Shown here: positions 25,775 through 36,000 of the stretch, piece by piece
Layout: each line of letters starts with the position of its first letter
Numbering within the stretch: the first letter of the stretch is position 1
Source: CAYNZV01 sp965217095
GTDB lineage: Bacteria; Latescibacterota; UBA2968; UBA8231
Length of the DNA stretch: 64,000 bases
Direction: 5' to 3'
NCBI GenBank assembly: GCA_965217095.1
Contig: OZ244235.1
Location: 1 to 64,000 of the forward strand
Position numbers and translations under genes: made by a program
Notes under the pieces: model-generated
What the model was told of the DNA's origin: nothing
What the model saw: only the letters and a program-made list of their open reading frames with translations
The model's database searches: none

Positions 25775-26645
25775 GCTCGTCCATATTTTCTCCGGGCTTG
25801 AAATCCTCCTCGATGAATCTCGCGACGCTGTCCTCTTCGTTGGAGCCGATAATTGCCGTCGCTTCCCGCCGCAAGACCTCCTTGGCATTCGACACGGCAT
25901 AACATCTGTCTGCAACTCCAAACATCTTCAGGTCGTTCACGTGATCGCCGAAACAAACGGTTTCCGCGTCGCTGAGACCGACCATAGTTATCATGCTCTC
26001 CATGGCAGCGGCCTTTGTCGCTTTTGCGTCGTGAACGGTCAACCAGTGCCAGCCCGGATGATAGAGATTCTCCATAACGTGAACCTCAACTCCCTGCGGA
26101 ATCTCGTACTCCATCCGCGTTCTGATTTGTTCCACTACGGATTGACGCTCGATGGCCGTTAAGCAAACAACGCACTCCTCGAAATGCTCACTGACGCGTT
26201 CGACGACGGAAAAACGACGGTCGCCGGCGTCCTGCCTGTCGTGCACGTACCAATCCATTCCGTCATTCACGGATTTCTCGTAATAGACCCGGTCGGATCC
26301 GCCGTCGAATGTGGATACAAAGGGCTGGATCCCGAAGCTGACAAGGATCTTGTATGCTGTCTCGAGAATAGCTTTTTCAAAGTCGTTGACGACCAGCTTC
26401 CGGTCGGATCCCATATCGGTGACAAAAGCGCCATTGAACTCGATCACGGGGAGCGGAAGCTCCAGCCCGCGGAGCATCGGACGCATGGATACGACGCTGC
26501 GGGCGCTCGCGACCGTGAACTTCAGGCCGGCATCGATTAGGCGGGACAGGACAGCGTATGAATAGTCGGAAAGCGTGGCGTCGCCGCGAAGCAGCGTTCC
26601 ATCAAGATCCGATATGTAAACGGAAGTTAACGCGTTCCGCGACAT
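25767..26645 (-). CDS. HAD-superfamily Cof-type phosphatase
   Basis: A 292-residue HAD hydrolase of the Cof/sugar-phosphatase branch (IIB cap). Motif I is YISDLDGTLL, motif II FTVASARS, motif III the lysine of DAKATKAAAM, motif IV CFGDHVNDLKMF. ATG 26645 was chosen over an upstream start since the core strand begins ten residues later and GCAGGG precedes it. It leads the two-gene unit with M81. Substrate unknown, probably a phosphosugar or cofactor. Confidence 0.85.
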   Translation of the reverse strand: MSRNALTSVYISDLDGTLLRGDATLSDYSYAVLSRLIDAGLKFTVASARSVVSMRPMLRGLELPLPVIEFNGAFVTDMGSDRKLVVNDFEKAILETAYKILVSFGIQPFVSTFDGGSDRVYYEKSVNDGMDWYVHDRQDAGDRRFSVVERVSEHFEECVVCLTAIERQSVVEQIRTRMEYEIPQGVEVHVMENLYHPGWHWLTVHDAKATKAAAMESMITMVGLSDAETVCFGDHVNDLKMFGVADRCYAVSNAKEVLRREATAIIGSNEEDSVARFIEEDFKPGENMDEHE

Positions 26646-26659
26646 GAACCCTGCGAACT

Positions 26660-28404
26660 CTAAACGGAAATACTGCGCACTAGCCCCTCCTGCTGTTCCC
26701 ATTGATGCAGGACGGAGCGGGACCGACGCAAATAGTGACGATAGCGGTCGTCGAGCGAGTTTGTCGACCTGTTTACGATTCGACCTCCAGGTAGAGCATT
26801 GTATTTGCCCCTGGCTTGGGTTACGCGCTGCCCCTTAGGGTTGACGGCGATCGTCATCAAGCGCTGAGAGTTGCCGCTCTCGTCGCAGATCTGAAGCGAA
26901 AACACCGCCTTGGAGCCCCTCCGGCAGGTGTGCGCGTAGGTCCGCACACAGTGATGCATCGCTTTGCCTTCTGTTACCAGCTCGTGAGTAGTGGTCAACT
27001 CCGAGATGGACCATGTGAGCATCTTGTCGGTTTCTTCGTCGTGCTCCGTGACGGAAAGCTCACCCACGCCACAGGATTTCCATCGATCCGTGGGGACCCG
27101 TTGATCGCGCATCAACCTCGCATGCCATTGTTCGACATGGTGCAACAACTTGTCCATGCTGCGACTCTTCATCGAGAAATTTGCTTGGCGAGGATCTTGT
27201 AACTCTATACCCCCACCCGGCAAAACCACCTCCTGTCGTTCGAATTTCTGATCCTGTATGTAATCGACGATCGGTCCGATCCATTCCGGATCTAGCATGG
27301 GGTGTAACGTCAGCCAATGAATGAAAGTGGACCAGAAGGCCTCGTTCTCGAATGATTCTCCCAGGCGGGTGGCGACGACTGCATCGACCAATTCCTCGGA
27401 TCCGTCCTGGCCAACGATCTGCCCATAGCGCAACCCTTCGAACAGGGAGTACGACCCGGGGCACGCAGAAACTCGTGAGCCATTCGTTTTGTCAGTCTCA
27501 CCGGGAGATCGGGTGCCGTCCGCATGTTGGCTCCTGTACCCACGTGTATGAACCAGGTCTGCTGCCGGTCCGCCTCTAGGTCATCCTCGATCGGATCATG
27601 AAAGAAGGCGGTGTCGAAAAAGGCGGGCACGTAAAACCTCGCCAGCAGATGGCGCGCCAACGACCCGAACTGAAGGCGGGGGTTGTGTCTCTCCGGTCGC
27701 CAATCGCCGGGACCGCGCAGCCAGTGCGCCTGCCGTCTGGCAAGAGCGGCCAGTCCGTCGATCCAGGTATTGCCCGTCCGGACGCCAAAGCGGGTGATGG
27801 CTGGCGTTGAAACATCGAACAGATCCGCCCGCGACCGATCGACAGCGAGCAGTAGGTCGCGAAATGCCTGGCGAACCAGCTCTTGATCGGACAACATCCC
27901 GGCAATGTCCGCGATACGGGCCATGTACTCGGGCCGCAGATCGTCTGTGGGAACCGAACCATCGAAAATCCCGGTGATCGTATCCCGGGGTCGTCGGGTA
28001 ATTCGGCGCACCTTGCGTAGAACGGCCTGGCTGGTCAGGTCGCGTACCATGTCCAGCTCTTTGCGTCGTTGACGATCCCCTTTGTACAACGCGTCACTCA
28101 AATTGTTCCCACGGCACCAGGCCTGATAATCAGTGGTCGACCCCAATCCCAAGGCTTCCACGTGGGCCAGAACCGCTTGGTCCGCCGCTGCGGCTTTGGC
28201 ATCGCGCTTGACTGCGTCGCGTTCCACCCTGCGATCCTGCCAGCTCTTGTTGAGCGCTGCCGTAAAGCCGTGCTCGCGACACCAGCTCTGATATTGGGCA
28301 ACCGTTTGTAGTCCTAGAGACTCGATGTGATCGGGCAGGTGAGCATTGGCCCGTGCCTGAGCACCCCGGCGGCGACGTTTTCTCTTTTCGTTGGTTTTTG
28401 GCAT
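26660..28404 (-). pseudogene. PcfJ-like protein, single frameshift
   Basis: Two frames (28404 down to 27310 and 27433 down to 26660) join into a protein of about 580 residues. The C-terminal part has the PcfJ marks MHHCVRTYAHTCRRGSKAVF and RVTQARGKYN. The N-terminus has a basic stretch and two similar segments of about 38 residues (residues 26-63 and 81-118, each with LGL...YQ.WCR). The break is at a CCCCGGG near 27450: one more G would join HEFLRAPG to SYSLFEGLRYGQ. PcfJ-like genes are often plasmid-borne; function unknown. Confidence 0.65.
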
Positions 28405-28562
28405 CGTAATCGTTGATGGCAGTGTCCGCTCAATCTGCCCCTTCCGTGTGGTCAATGTCAAGAATCAGCCGCATCCTTCGAAGTTGACCCGGCTTCCCGT
28501 TTCGGTTTGATTGACAACACATCTTCAGCTGTCGGCATTTCTTTTTTCGAACTCGGGAAACA

Positions 28563-29591
28563 ATGGTAGAGATTGATGATGATCGTGAGGAGGAAGAGCC
28601 GGATATTCCCGTACTGCAAAAGGTGGGTATCGTCATGGTGGCCTTGGGTGAGGAGGTCTCGGGCGAAGTCATGAAACATCTCAGCGACTATGAAATCGAA
28701 GAGATCACTCAGGCGATCGCCTCCCTCAAGAACATCTCCACGGAGTTGATAGACCGAGTTCTCGATGAGTTTGAGCAACACTTGATGGCCGGAGAGTGGA
28801 TAGCGCAAGGCGGTATGGACTTTGCGCGGGCTGCGTTGGAACGCGCCGTCGGACCGCGTCGGGCACAGGAAATCCTTGAACGGGTCGGCAGCAAGGTCTC
28901 CTCCGGGTTCTACATTCTCAAGAATGTCGCATCTGACCAAATCGCCCCATTTATTTCTAACGAACACCCTCAAACAATTGCCCTGATTCTATCTCAGCTG
29001 GATCCTGCCCAGAGCGCCGGAATCCTGGCGCAACTTGCGGAGCGCTTGCAGGCGGATGTCGCCTACCGTCTGGCGACAATGGAGAATATTACGCCCAACG
29101 TCATCAAGGAAATCGAAGAGGCCCTCGAACAATCCTTGAAGGATATTCTTGGCGGCGATCAGGACGTCGGCGGGCCGAAGGTGGTCGCGGACATACTGAA
29201 TCTAACCGGTTCCAGCGTGGAAAAGAGTGTTCTCGATCAGATGGACGGTCAGGATCCGGAGGTGGCCGAAGCGGTCCGCAACCTCATGTTCGTTTTCGCC
29301 GACATCGTCAAACTGACCGATCGCGAAATTCAGACTCTGCTGCGGGAGGTCGATCAGAAGGACCTGGTTATCGCCTTGAAGACTGCCGAGGACGAACTCA
29401 AGGACAAGGTGCTGGGCAACATGTCCGAGCGCGTGCGCACCTTCGTAAACGAAGAAATGGAATTTCTGGGGCCGATGCGTGTAAGCGAGGTCGAAGAGGT
29501 TCAACTGAGAGTAGTGCAACAGGTCCGTCAGTTGGAGGAACAAGGTCAGGTTACGATCGTTCGCGGCGACTCCGACGATGAGTTTGTCTAG
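28563..29591 (+). CDS. fliG: Flagellar motor switch protein FliG
   Basis: A 342-residue FliG, the rotor protein that transmits torque and switching. Residues 1-110 are the N-terminal domain. The middle domain carries EHPQT (134-138) and LILSQLDP. The C-terminal domain shows FVFADIVKLTDREIQTLLREVD, then DLVIALKTA and MSERVRTFVNEEMEFLGPMRVSEVEEVQ, the charged torque helix region. Intact and full length. No other flagellar gene lies in the window, so it is an orphan copy here. Confidence 0.93.
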   Translation: MVEIDDDREEEEPDIPVLQKVGIVMVALGEEVSGEVMKHLSDYEIEEITQAIASLKNISTELIDRVLDEFEQHLMAGEWIAQGGMDFARAALERAVGPRRAQEILERVGSKVSSGFYILKNVASDQIAPFISNEHPQTIALILSQLDPAQSAGILAQLAERLQADVAYRLATMENITPNVIKEIEEALEQSLKDILGGDQDVGGPKVVADILNLTGSSVEKSVLDQMDGQDPEVAEAVRNLMFVFADIVKLTDREIQTLLREVDQKDLVIALKTAEDELKDKVLGNMSERVRTFVNEEMEFLGPMRVSEVEEVQLRVVQQVRQLEEQGQVTIVRGDSDDEFV

Positions 29592-29610
29592 GAGTTAGAT
29601 TAAGCGTCTG

Positions 29611-30423
29611 TTGCGGCCAGTCTCGTTATCAATTTGCATCGTTGTCGTCGCCTCCTTTCCGGCATTCGCTCAAGTGAATATGGAAAAGCTCCGGAGGCTG
29701 GATGATGGGAAGGATCTGTCGGGGGCGTTAGAATTCGATCTATCCGTCCGCACGGGAAATGTCGAGACCCTTGACGTGGGAGTGGGTGGACGGGTGGATC
29801 ACGTGGGAGATACAGCGACGACCCTGTTCGTACGCGACGGCGACCTGGGGTGGCAGGGTGGACGGCGTTATTCCAATCAAGGACTGGCTCATCTGCGCCA
29901 GGTGTATCGGCGCCAATTCCGCGTACAACCTGAATTCTTCGTGCAATCCGACTATGACAAGTCCCGGAATCTGACCTTCCGCGGTCTTTTGGGTGCCGGA
30001 TTCCGAACGGGCCTGTTCAGCACCTTCCGCGGTCTTTTGGGTGCCGGATTCCGAACGGGCCTGTTCAGCAACAGCGCCGCGCAATTCTGGTGGGGTTCCG
30101 CTTACATGTTCGAACACGAGCGGTTCGAGCTCGGGGCCGAAGACGATCATCCGGAGCGGACCTCGGTCCACCGCTGGAGCAACTACCTCTCGTCCAGGGT
30201 CAGGGTTGAGAAAACGACGGCGATGGCTTGGACGATCTATGTGCAACCGAGGGTGGACGAGCCTGGCGACCTGCGAGTCCTGAGCGAGGGAGACGTGGAG
30301 CTGAAGCTGAGGCGCTCTCTTGTCCTCGTAACTACAGCCAGGATGCGCTACGACAGCCGCGCGCCCGCGAAGACGAAGTCGTTAGATACGGCACTGAAGA
30401 GCGGCATCGCGTTAAAGTTCTGA
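29611..30423 (+). CDS. Outer-membrane beta-barrel-like protein (DUF481-like)
   Basis: A 270-residue protein from TTG 29611 with a signal peptide (VVVASFPAFAQ) and a pattern of alternating hydrophobic strands ending in LKSGIALKF, with a terminal aromatic as in outer-membrane barrels. It resembles DUF481 proteins, often small-molecule or salt-stress porin-like barrels. A perfect 16-residue duplication (TFRGLLGAGFRTGLFS twice) sits in the middle. It follows fliG by 19 bases and may share its transcript. Confidence 0.6.
   Translation: MRPVSLSICIVVVASFPAFAQVNMEKLRRLDDGKDLSGALEFDLSVRTGNVETLDVGVGGRVDHVGDTATTLFVRDGDLGWQGGRRYSNQGLAHLRQVYRRQFRVQPEFFVQSDYDKSRNLTFRGLLGAGFRTGLFSTFRGLLGAGFRTGLFSNSAAQFWWGSAYMFEHERFELGAEDDHPERTSVHRWSNYLSSRVRVEKTTAMAWTIYVQPRVDEPGDLRVLSEGDVELKLRRSLVLVTTARMRYDSRAPAKTKSLDTALKSGIALKF
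29974..30069 (+). repeat. Perfect 48-bp tandem duplication
   Basis: Bases 29974-30021 and 30022-30069 are identical and in frame, adding 16 residues to the barrel protein. Identity at third positions implies a very recent slip or an assembly artefact. Confidence 0.9.
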
Positions 30424-30491
30424 AAACGACGTTAAGGCGGGGTCGCGCTTGGGCGATGACCTGCCGACGATCTCTTCGGCCAGCCAGCGGC

Positions 30492-31880
30492 TCAGTCGGT
30501 GGGAAAACCGGCAGCCAGCCAGGCGTCGAGTCCGCCAACAAAGTCCAAAACCGTGGTTTCAGGCTGGTCACGCATGATCACGCTGGTCGCGACCGAAGAC
30601 CGGTAGCCGCTGGCGCAATGAACGACCACCTCGCCTTTTGGAATCTCCCCCAGCCGACTGATGAGCTGACTCAGGGGCAGGTTGACGCTCCCGGGGATGT
30701 GACTCTCTTGCCATTCGGCAGGGGCACGTACATCGATTACCTGCAAGGCTTTCGACTGAAGTCGTTCGGACAGCGCCGCGGCCGTGATGCGGCCCACTCG
30801 GCCGATCAACTCCGGCGCGGATTCGAGCGCCATCATGCCGTTCGCCAGGTACCCCGCTACTCCATCGAAGCCGATGCGTCCCAACCGCATCGCCGACTCT
30901 TCTTCGCGACCGGGCTCGGCGATCAGTACGATCGGATCTTCAGCATCTAGCAGGGTGCCGGCCCAGGTGGCGTATTTTCCCTGGAGACCAACGTTGAGAG
31001 ACCCCCTCCAGTGAGCGCCCGCGAACTCGGAGGGCTCGCGGGTGTCGAGCAGAATCGCGCCTTGGTTTTGCCGCTCGCCGACTTCAGATACGGACAAACC
31101 CTTGAGACTGTGCTTGAGAGATGTCGCCAGCGTCGGATGTTCCCGGGTGTTCAAAATGGCGTCGTAGGTGAAATAGTCGGGGGTGTCCGGCTGATCGGCG
31201 GTGACGATGCGAATGAACTCGTCCCTGCTCATTGGCTGCAGCGCATAGTTGTACTGGCGCTGGACGCCGATGGTAGAAACGGTGTCCTCACTCATGTTTT
31301 TGCCGCATAGCGAGCCTGCTCCGTGTGCTGGATAGACCAGAGTCTCGTTCGGTAACGGAAGCAGCTTTTGCTGCACACTGTCGTACAGCAGCGCGCCCAG
31401 CTCATCGGCGCTCCACCCCAACGCGGCGCGGAGATCGGGCCGGCCCACATCACCGATGAAAAGAGTGTCGCCGGTGAGCACCGCATGGGGGTTGGTATCA
31501 TCCGCTTCCAGATCGTACACGAGAATCGAAATCGACTCGGGTGAGTGTCCGGGGGTCTCTAGAATCTGGAGTCGCACCTGGCCGAACTCGAGGGTGTCCT
31601 GGTCCTTCATCGGCGTAAACTCGTATTCCGCTTGCGCCCGGGCCCCCAGATAGATCCTGGCACCCAGCTGGTCCCTGAGCTCCAGATGCCCGGCCAGGAA
31701 ATCGGCATGGAAATGGCTGAGAAAGACGTGGCGAATCTCCAGATCGAGTCTCCGCGCGTCTTCCAGGTAACGGTCGATATCCCGTTGGGGATCGACAACA
31801 ACAGCCGTTCGGCTCTCCTCATCGCCAAGCAGGTAGGAAGCATGGGCGAGGCATCCGAGGTAATATTGGTTGAGGATCAT
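30492..31880 (-). CDS. Persulfide dioxygenase-rhodanese fusion (CstB-like)
   Basis: A 462-residue, three-domain protein. Residues 1-240: metallo-beta-lactamase fold with HFHADFLAG, ETPGHSPES, LTGDTLF and VYPAHGAG, the mononuclear-iron site of persulfide dioxygenases. Residues 265-360: a rhodanese fold without its cysteine (LIAEPGREEE). Residues 375-462: an active-type rhodanese with CASGYRSS. This order matches CstB, which oxidises persulfides to thiosulfate. GAGAGGATC precedes ATG 31880. Probably cytoplasmic sulfide or persulfide detoxification. Confidence 0.9.
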   Translation of the reverse strand: MILNQYYLGCLAHASYLLGDEESRTAVVVDPQRDIDRYLEDARRLDLEIRHVFLSHFHADFLAGHLELRDQLGARIYLGARAQAEYEFTPMKDQDTLEFGQVRLQILETPGHSPESISILVYDLEADDTNPHAVLTGDTLFIGDVGRPDLRAALGWSADELGALLYDSVQQKLLPLPNETLVYPAHGAGSLCGKNMSEDTVSTIGVQRQYNYALQPMSRDEFIRIVTADQPDTPDYFTYDAILNTREHPTLATSLKHSLKGLSVSEVGERQNQGAILLDTREPSEFAGAHWRGSLNVGLQGKYATWAGTLLDAEDPIVLIAEPGREEESAMRLGRIGFDGVAGYLANGMMALESAPELIGRVGRITAAALSERLQSKALQVIDVRAPAEWQESHIPGSVNLPLSQLISRLGEIPKGEVVVHCASGYRSSVATSVIMRDQPETTVLDFVGGLDAWLAAGFPTD

Positions 31881-31929
31881 GATCCTCTCTTCTTTCTAAA
31901 AACCCGAGAGAGTCCTGTGTCGAACGCGA

Positions 31930-32859
31930 TCAGTCCGGCAGACAATCGAAGTTCTTGAAAATCCACAGTCGACGCACGGTATTGACCCCCTGCCACTTCC
32001 TCTTTGCTGCTTCCCAGGCCTCGGGAAAGGTATCGCCCCAATTGTGCGCCGGTTCCCAACAGCCGCTCTCTGCTTGTGCTTCGATTTCGAACGAGAGATT
32101 TTCGGTGACCGCATCCTGGTATTCGGCAAACAACCTGGAGTTTGGCGACGGAATGATCTCGAGGGGAGTTGTGCAGTAGGTGTGCCACTTGGCAGGATCT
32201 GTCTCGATGCTCCGATTCACGATTCCAGGAAGGTGCTTCCGCAACGCTTCCTCCAAAGAGAGGGGCAACGATTCAACCTCGAACAGCCTGCTGTAACAAG
32301 CCAGATCGTGAACCTCCAGAGTCTCGATTTCAGGGAGTCGATCGATTACCGCATCGAGCACCTCCTGAATGATGTCCGCGGATTTCTCAGATCCGAAATG
32401 ATACAGGTAACCCAATACCTCGGGGCGAGGGTTGTCTCGGTAGAAACTCCAGACCTTATCGAACTTTTCTGAATAGTGCCACCAGGGGGCGTGTGGTTTG
32501 CTGTTGTCGTGGGGCGTGATGAGCAGCCAGCTCTTGTACTCCTTTACGTAGGACTCAGCCAGAAAGTTCACAGCATCCAGCGCCAGCTGATGGGATTTAT
32601 CCAGGTCGAGTTCCATGAAGGTTTGCAGCGCATGTGTGGTGCTGAGTACGTTCGGTTCGTTCGACCCGAAATCCGATTCGATAGCCCCGAATCCCCCATC
32701 CGCATGCCTGAACTCGCACAGCTCATCAATAACCCGCTCGGGACTTCCGCCTTCGAACAGAAAGGAGAACTTCGCCTTCTCCAAGGGTCTTGCCTGCGCT
32801 TTGACGTATTCTGCGGCCCGGTCGAATGCTTCCCGTGAAAACCTGGGCATGGTCGGCAT
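31930..32859 (-). CDS. Prenyltransferase/terpenoid-cyclase-fold protein
   Basis: A 309-residue all-helical protein with repeats typical of the alpha-alpha toroid of squalene cyclases and prenyltransferases (EFRHADGGFGAIESDF, CWEPAHNWGDTFPEAW). No DxDD motif is seen, so cyclase activity is doubtful. ATG 32859 is fixed by AAAGGAGA upstream. Divergent from the polymerase gene, sharing a 163-base intergenic region. No reason to link the two functionally. Confidence 0.65.
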   Translation of the reverse strand: MPTMPRFSREAFDRAAEYVKAQARPLEKAKFSFLFEGGSPERVIDELCEFRHADGGFGAIESDFGSNEPNVLSTTHALQTFMELDLDKSHQLALDAVNFLAESYVKEYKSWLLITPHDNSKPHAPWWHYSEKFDKVWSFYRDNPRPEVLGYLYHFGSEKSADIIQEVLDAVIDRLPEIETLEVHDLACYSRLFEVESLPLSLEEALRKHLPGIVNRSIETDPAKWHTYCTTPLEIIPSPNSRLFAEYQDAVTENLSFEIEAQAESGCWEPAHNWGDTFPEAWEAAKRKWQGVNTVRRLWIFKNFDCLPD

Positions 32860-32951
32860 GCGAATCTCCTTTCCCAACAATAAATCGACTAACAAGCGGT
32901 GGTTGGCAACCTAATCAGTACGATTTTTACTCAGGTTCGCAATAGCAGACC

Positions 32952-32980
32952 TTGCCTTTTCATCTCCTAAAGCGTATTAT
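32952..32980 (+). promoter_or_regulatory. Sigma70-like promoter of the single-chain RNA polymerase gene
   Basis: TTGCCT at 32952-32957, a 17-base spacer, then TATTAT at 32975-32980, about 40 bases before the ATG. Matches are 4/6 and 5/6 to the housekeeping consensus. The leader is AT-rich, and GGGAGGT lies five bases before ATG 33023. Confidence 0.5.
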
Positions 32981-33022
32981 TTCGTAATTAGATTTTCTTT
33001 AGCGAACTGATGGGAGGTACGT

Positions 33023-36000
33023 ATGACCGTCGGGGAATGTTGCGCCCATTCAAAGAGATCCGCAACGCTGCGGTTGGGACCGCTGATGCGATCGACCGCG
33101 GAGGAGTTCGGATCGGCGTTGCGTCGAACCTTGATGCGGGTGCCAGGTTTGGCCGTGCGTGCCGTGAAAATGGAGGCAGCTCACGAATTCTCTCTGCTTC
33201 CGGGCGTGGTCGAGGACACGGTAGAGATTGTGGAGAATCTCAAGGTGGTGCGGTTCAGAGGTGGCGATGGACCGCACTATGTGACCATCGATGTGAAGGG
33301 ACCGGCGATGGTGACCGGGCTGGACCTGGCCGGCTCCGAACTGCAGGTGGTGAACCCGGGGCAGCCGATCGCCACGGTGAATCAGGGTGGGCACCTGGAA
33401 ATGAAGGTTCAGGTGGCACTCTCTCTGGCCGGGGAAGCAGGCCGATCCCCTAACTTCCGGGGTTTCGTGGAGGTCGGCGCCGTCTCTCATCCCGTTGATC
33501 GGGTCCAGCTACAGGTGGAGGAGCGCGATCAAGGGGCGTTCTTGAGCTTGGGCGTGGCGACCAACGGAACCATCGAGCCCCACGAGGCGATCGATCGGGC
33601 GGCAACTCTGCTGGCGTCAGTTGCGACGGGCGAAAAGATTCGGACCCTCTGCCGCCAGGTCTTGAACGCGAAGGCGCGGTCGGAGCCTGCGACCGAGGTT
33701 CCACCTCCGGTCCCCTCAACCCGGGACATGGGAAAGATGCCACCCCGTATCGAACTGCCCGACCTTACGGATCTGTGCCGCCGTTCGTTCGAATCCTTTG
33801 CGCAACTCCGGGTGGCCCCGAGCCGGCGTCGAAATGCGGGGTTGCAACGATTGCTAAAGGAAGCTTTCGCGCAGCAGGCGGCGGCCGAGTTCGTCGGCTA
33901 CGCCCTTGGGAAGCCTGATACGGAGCCATCGGAGTGTGTGAAATACGGCACGAGCTACCAGGCGCAGTTGACGGTTCGCTTCAAGCGAAAGGGCGCCACC
34001 GCGGCCGAAGAAGCGGTTGTGGGTCACCTGCCCTTGATGACAGTGCGAGGAACCTTCGTGGTCTCCGGCATTGAGAAGGCGGTTATGGGTGAGCTGGTGG
34101 ACGCCTGCGAGAACAGGACGACGCGGGAGAATGATCTGACCGAGCGCCGGGCCAAGCTGGTAGGAGAGCAACTAGCCGATGCGTTGGCAGGTGCTTTCGA
34201 CGGCGCCATTGAGACGGACAACGAGTTCCGGTTTCCTTACGTCGCTGAGACGGTCAGCCGGTTCTTTGCCTCAAATCCATTGGTGCAGCGAGCGGAGACC
34301 ACGAACCCCTTGGCGCTGTTGACGCAGCTGCGTCGGGTGGTGCAAACGGATGTGGGCCGCCAACGGGGCCATCTACCGCGCCAGATCCACCGGTCCCATT
34401 GGGGCCGTCTCTGTACCATCGACACGCCGGAAGGGGAACGGATCGGACTAAATCTGACCGTAGCCGTCCTCGCAGGGGTAGACGACGACGGTTTTCTTAC
34501 CACACCCTACCGGCGCCGAACTGACGGCGAGTTGACTTATCTCAACGCCGCCGAGCAGACGGAAGCGACCGTCACCGACGGTTGCTGCTCGGATGCTGCG
34601 CTGGTCGCCCGCTACGGTGGCAAAATCCTGGCGCTTCAAGCGGGTGAGATCGTGCGAGCCGACGAAGGTGATGCCGAGTACCTCACCACCCACTCGGCGC
34701 ATTCCCTGAGCCCTTCCGCCGGCCTCATTCCGTTTCTGGCCAACGACGATTCCAACCGCGCGTTGATGGGGAACAACATGCAAAAGCAGGCGGTACCTCT
34801 GCTTCATCCTCAGGCTCCGATGGTACGAACGGGCATGGAAGGCCGCATCGCTGAGGACGCACGCGCCGCCGTGTTGGCCGCTGCAGATGGGGTGGTGGAG
34901 CGGGTGTCCGCCAGAGAAATCGTTGTCTGCGGTGACGGCGAATACTCCGTTGGACTCGAAGGGTTTATTCCATCTCCGCTGAGTACCTGTCAGCGGCAGC
35001 GACCGTTGGTCCGGCAGGGCGACAAGATCACCGCCGGCCAGGTCCTGGCGGATGGTCCTGCCACCGACCAGGGAGTTCTGGCGCTGGGTCGCAACCTCCT
35101 GGTCGGTTTCCTGCCGTGGGATGGATTCAATTTCGAGGATGCTGTCGTTGTCAGTCAGCGGCTGGTTGACGAAGAGGCATTCACCTCCATCAAGGTGAAG
35201 GAATACATCGATGTGATCCGGAAGACCGACGCAGATCGCGTTTCCATCGGGATCGCCCACTTGCCACCCGACGCCGGTGACAACCTGTCTCCGTCCGGAA
35301 TCGTGCGCGAAGGAGCGTCGATCGCGGGTGGCGATATCCTGGTTGCCAAGTCGACTTCCGGATCGAAGGTGATCGATCGGTCGCTGCGTTTGCCGGTGGG
35401 GCACGGCGGCACCGTAATCGAGGTCGATCATTTCCGTGCAGACCGGGGCGATCCGTTGGCCGTTGATGTCGAGCAGCTCATCAAGGTACGGGTGGCAGTG
35501 CGCCGGCCACTGACGGTCGGGGACAAGCTGGCCAGTCGTCACGGCGCCAAGGGAGTAGTGGGACTGGTTATCCCCGAAGATGAGATGCCGGTGCTGCCCG
35601 ACGGAAAGGCGCTGGAGATGTTGGTGAGCCCGCTGGGACTTCCTAGCCGCATGAACTTCGGTCAGGTCCTCGAGGCCCACGCCGGCTTTGCGGCCAACGC
35701 CCTCAATTGCACTATCGAATCGCCCGGTTTCAACGGTGCCCTGACCGAGGAGGTGAGTGGCCTCCTGGAGGAGGCCGGTTTGCCGCCCAGCGGCATGTTG
35801 CCGCTGCGCGATGGACGCACCGGACAGCTTTTCGAGCGCGAGACGACCGTTGGGTATATCTACTACATGAAGCTGGACCACATGGCCGAGGATCTAATCA
35901 AGACGAGATCCGCCGGCCCGATGACCGCGCGCGAACCCCTGGAGAAGCCGCAGGGATATCGACTGGGCATCATGGAGACCTGGGCCCTGCAAGCCCACGG

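Noticed and set aside
34448..35881. 477-codon minus-strand frame
   Set aside because: Antisense shadow of the polymerase beta region.
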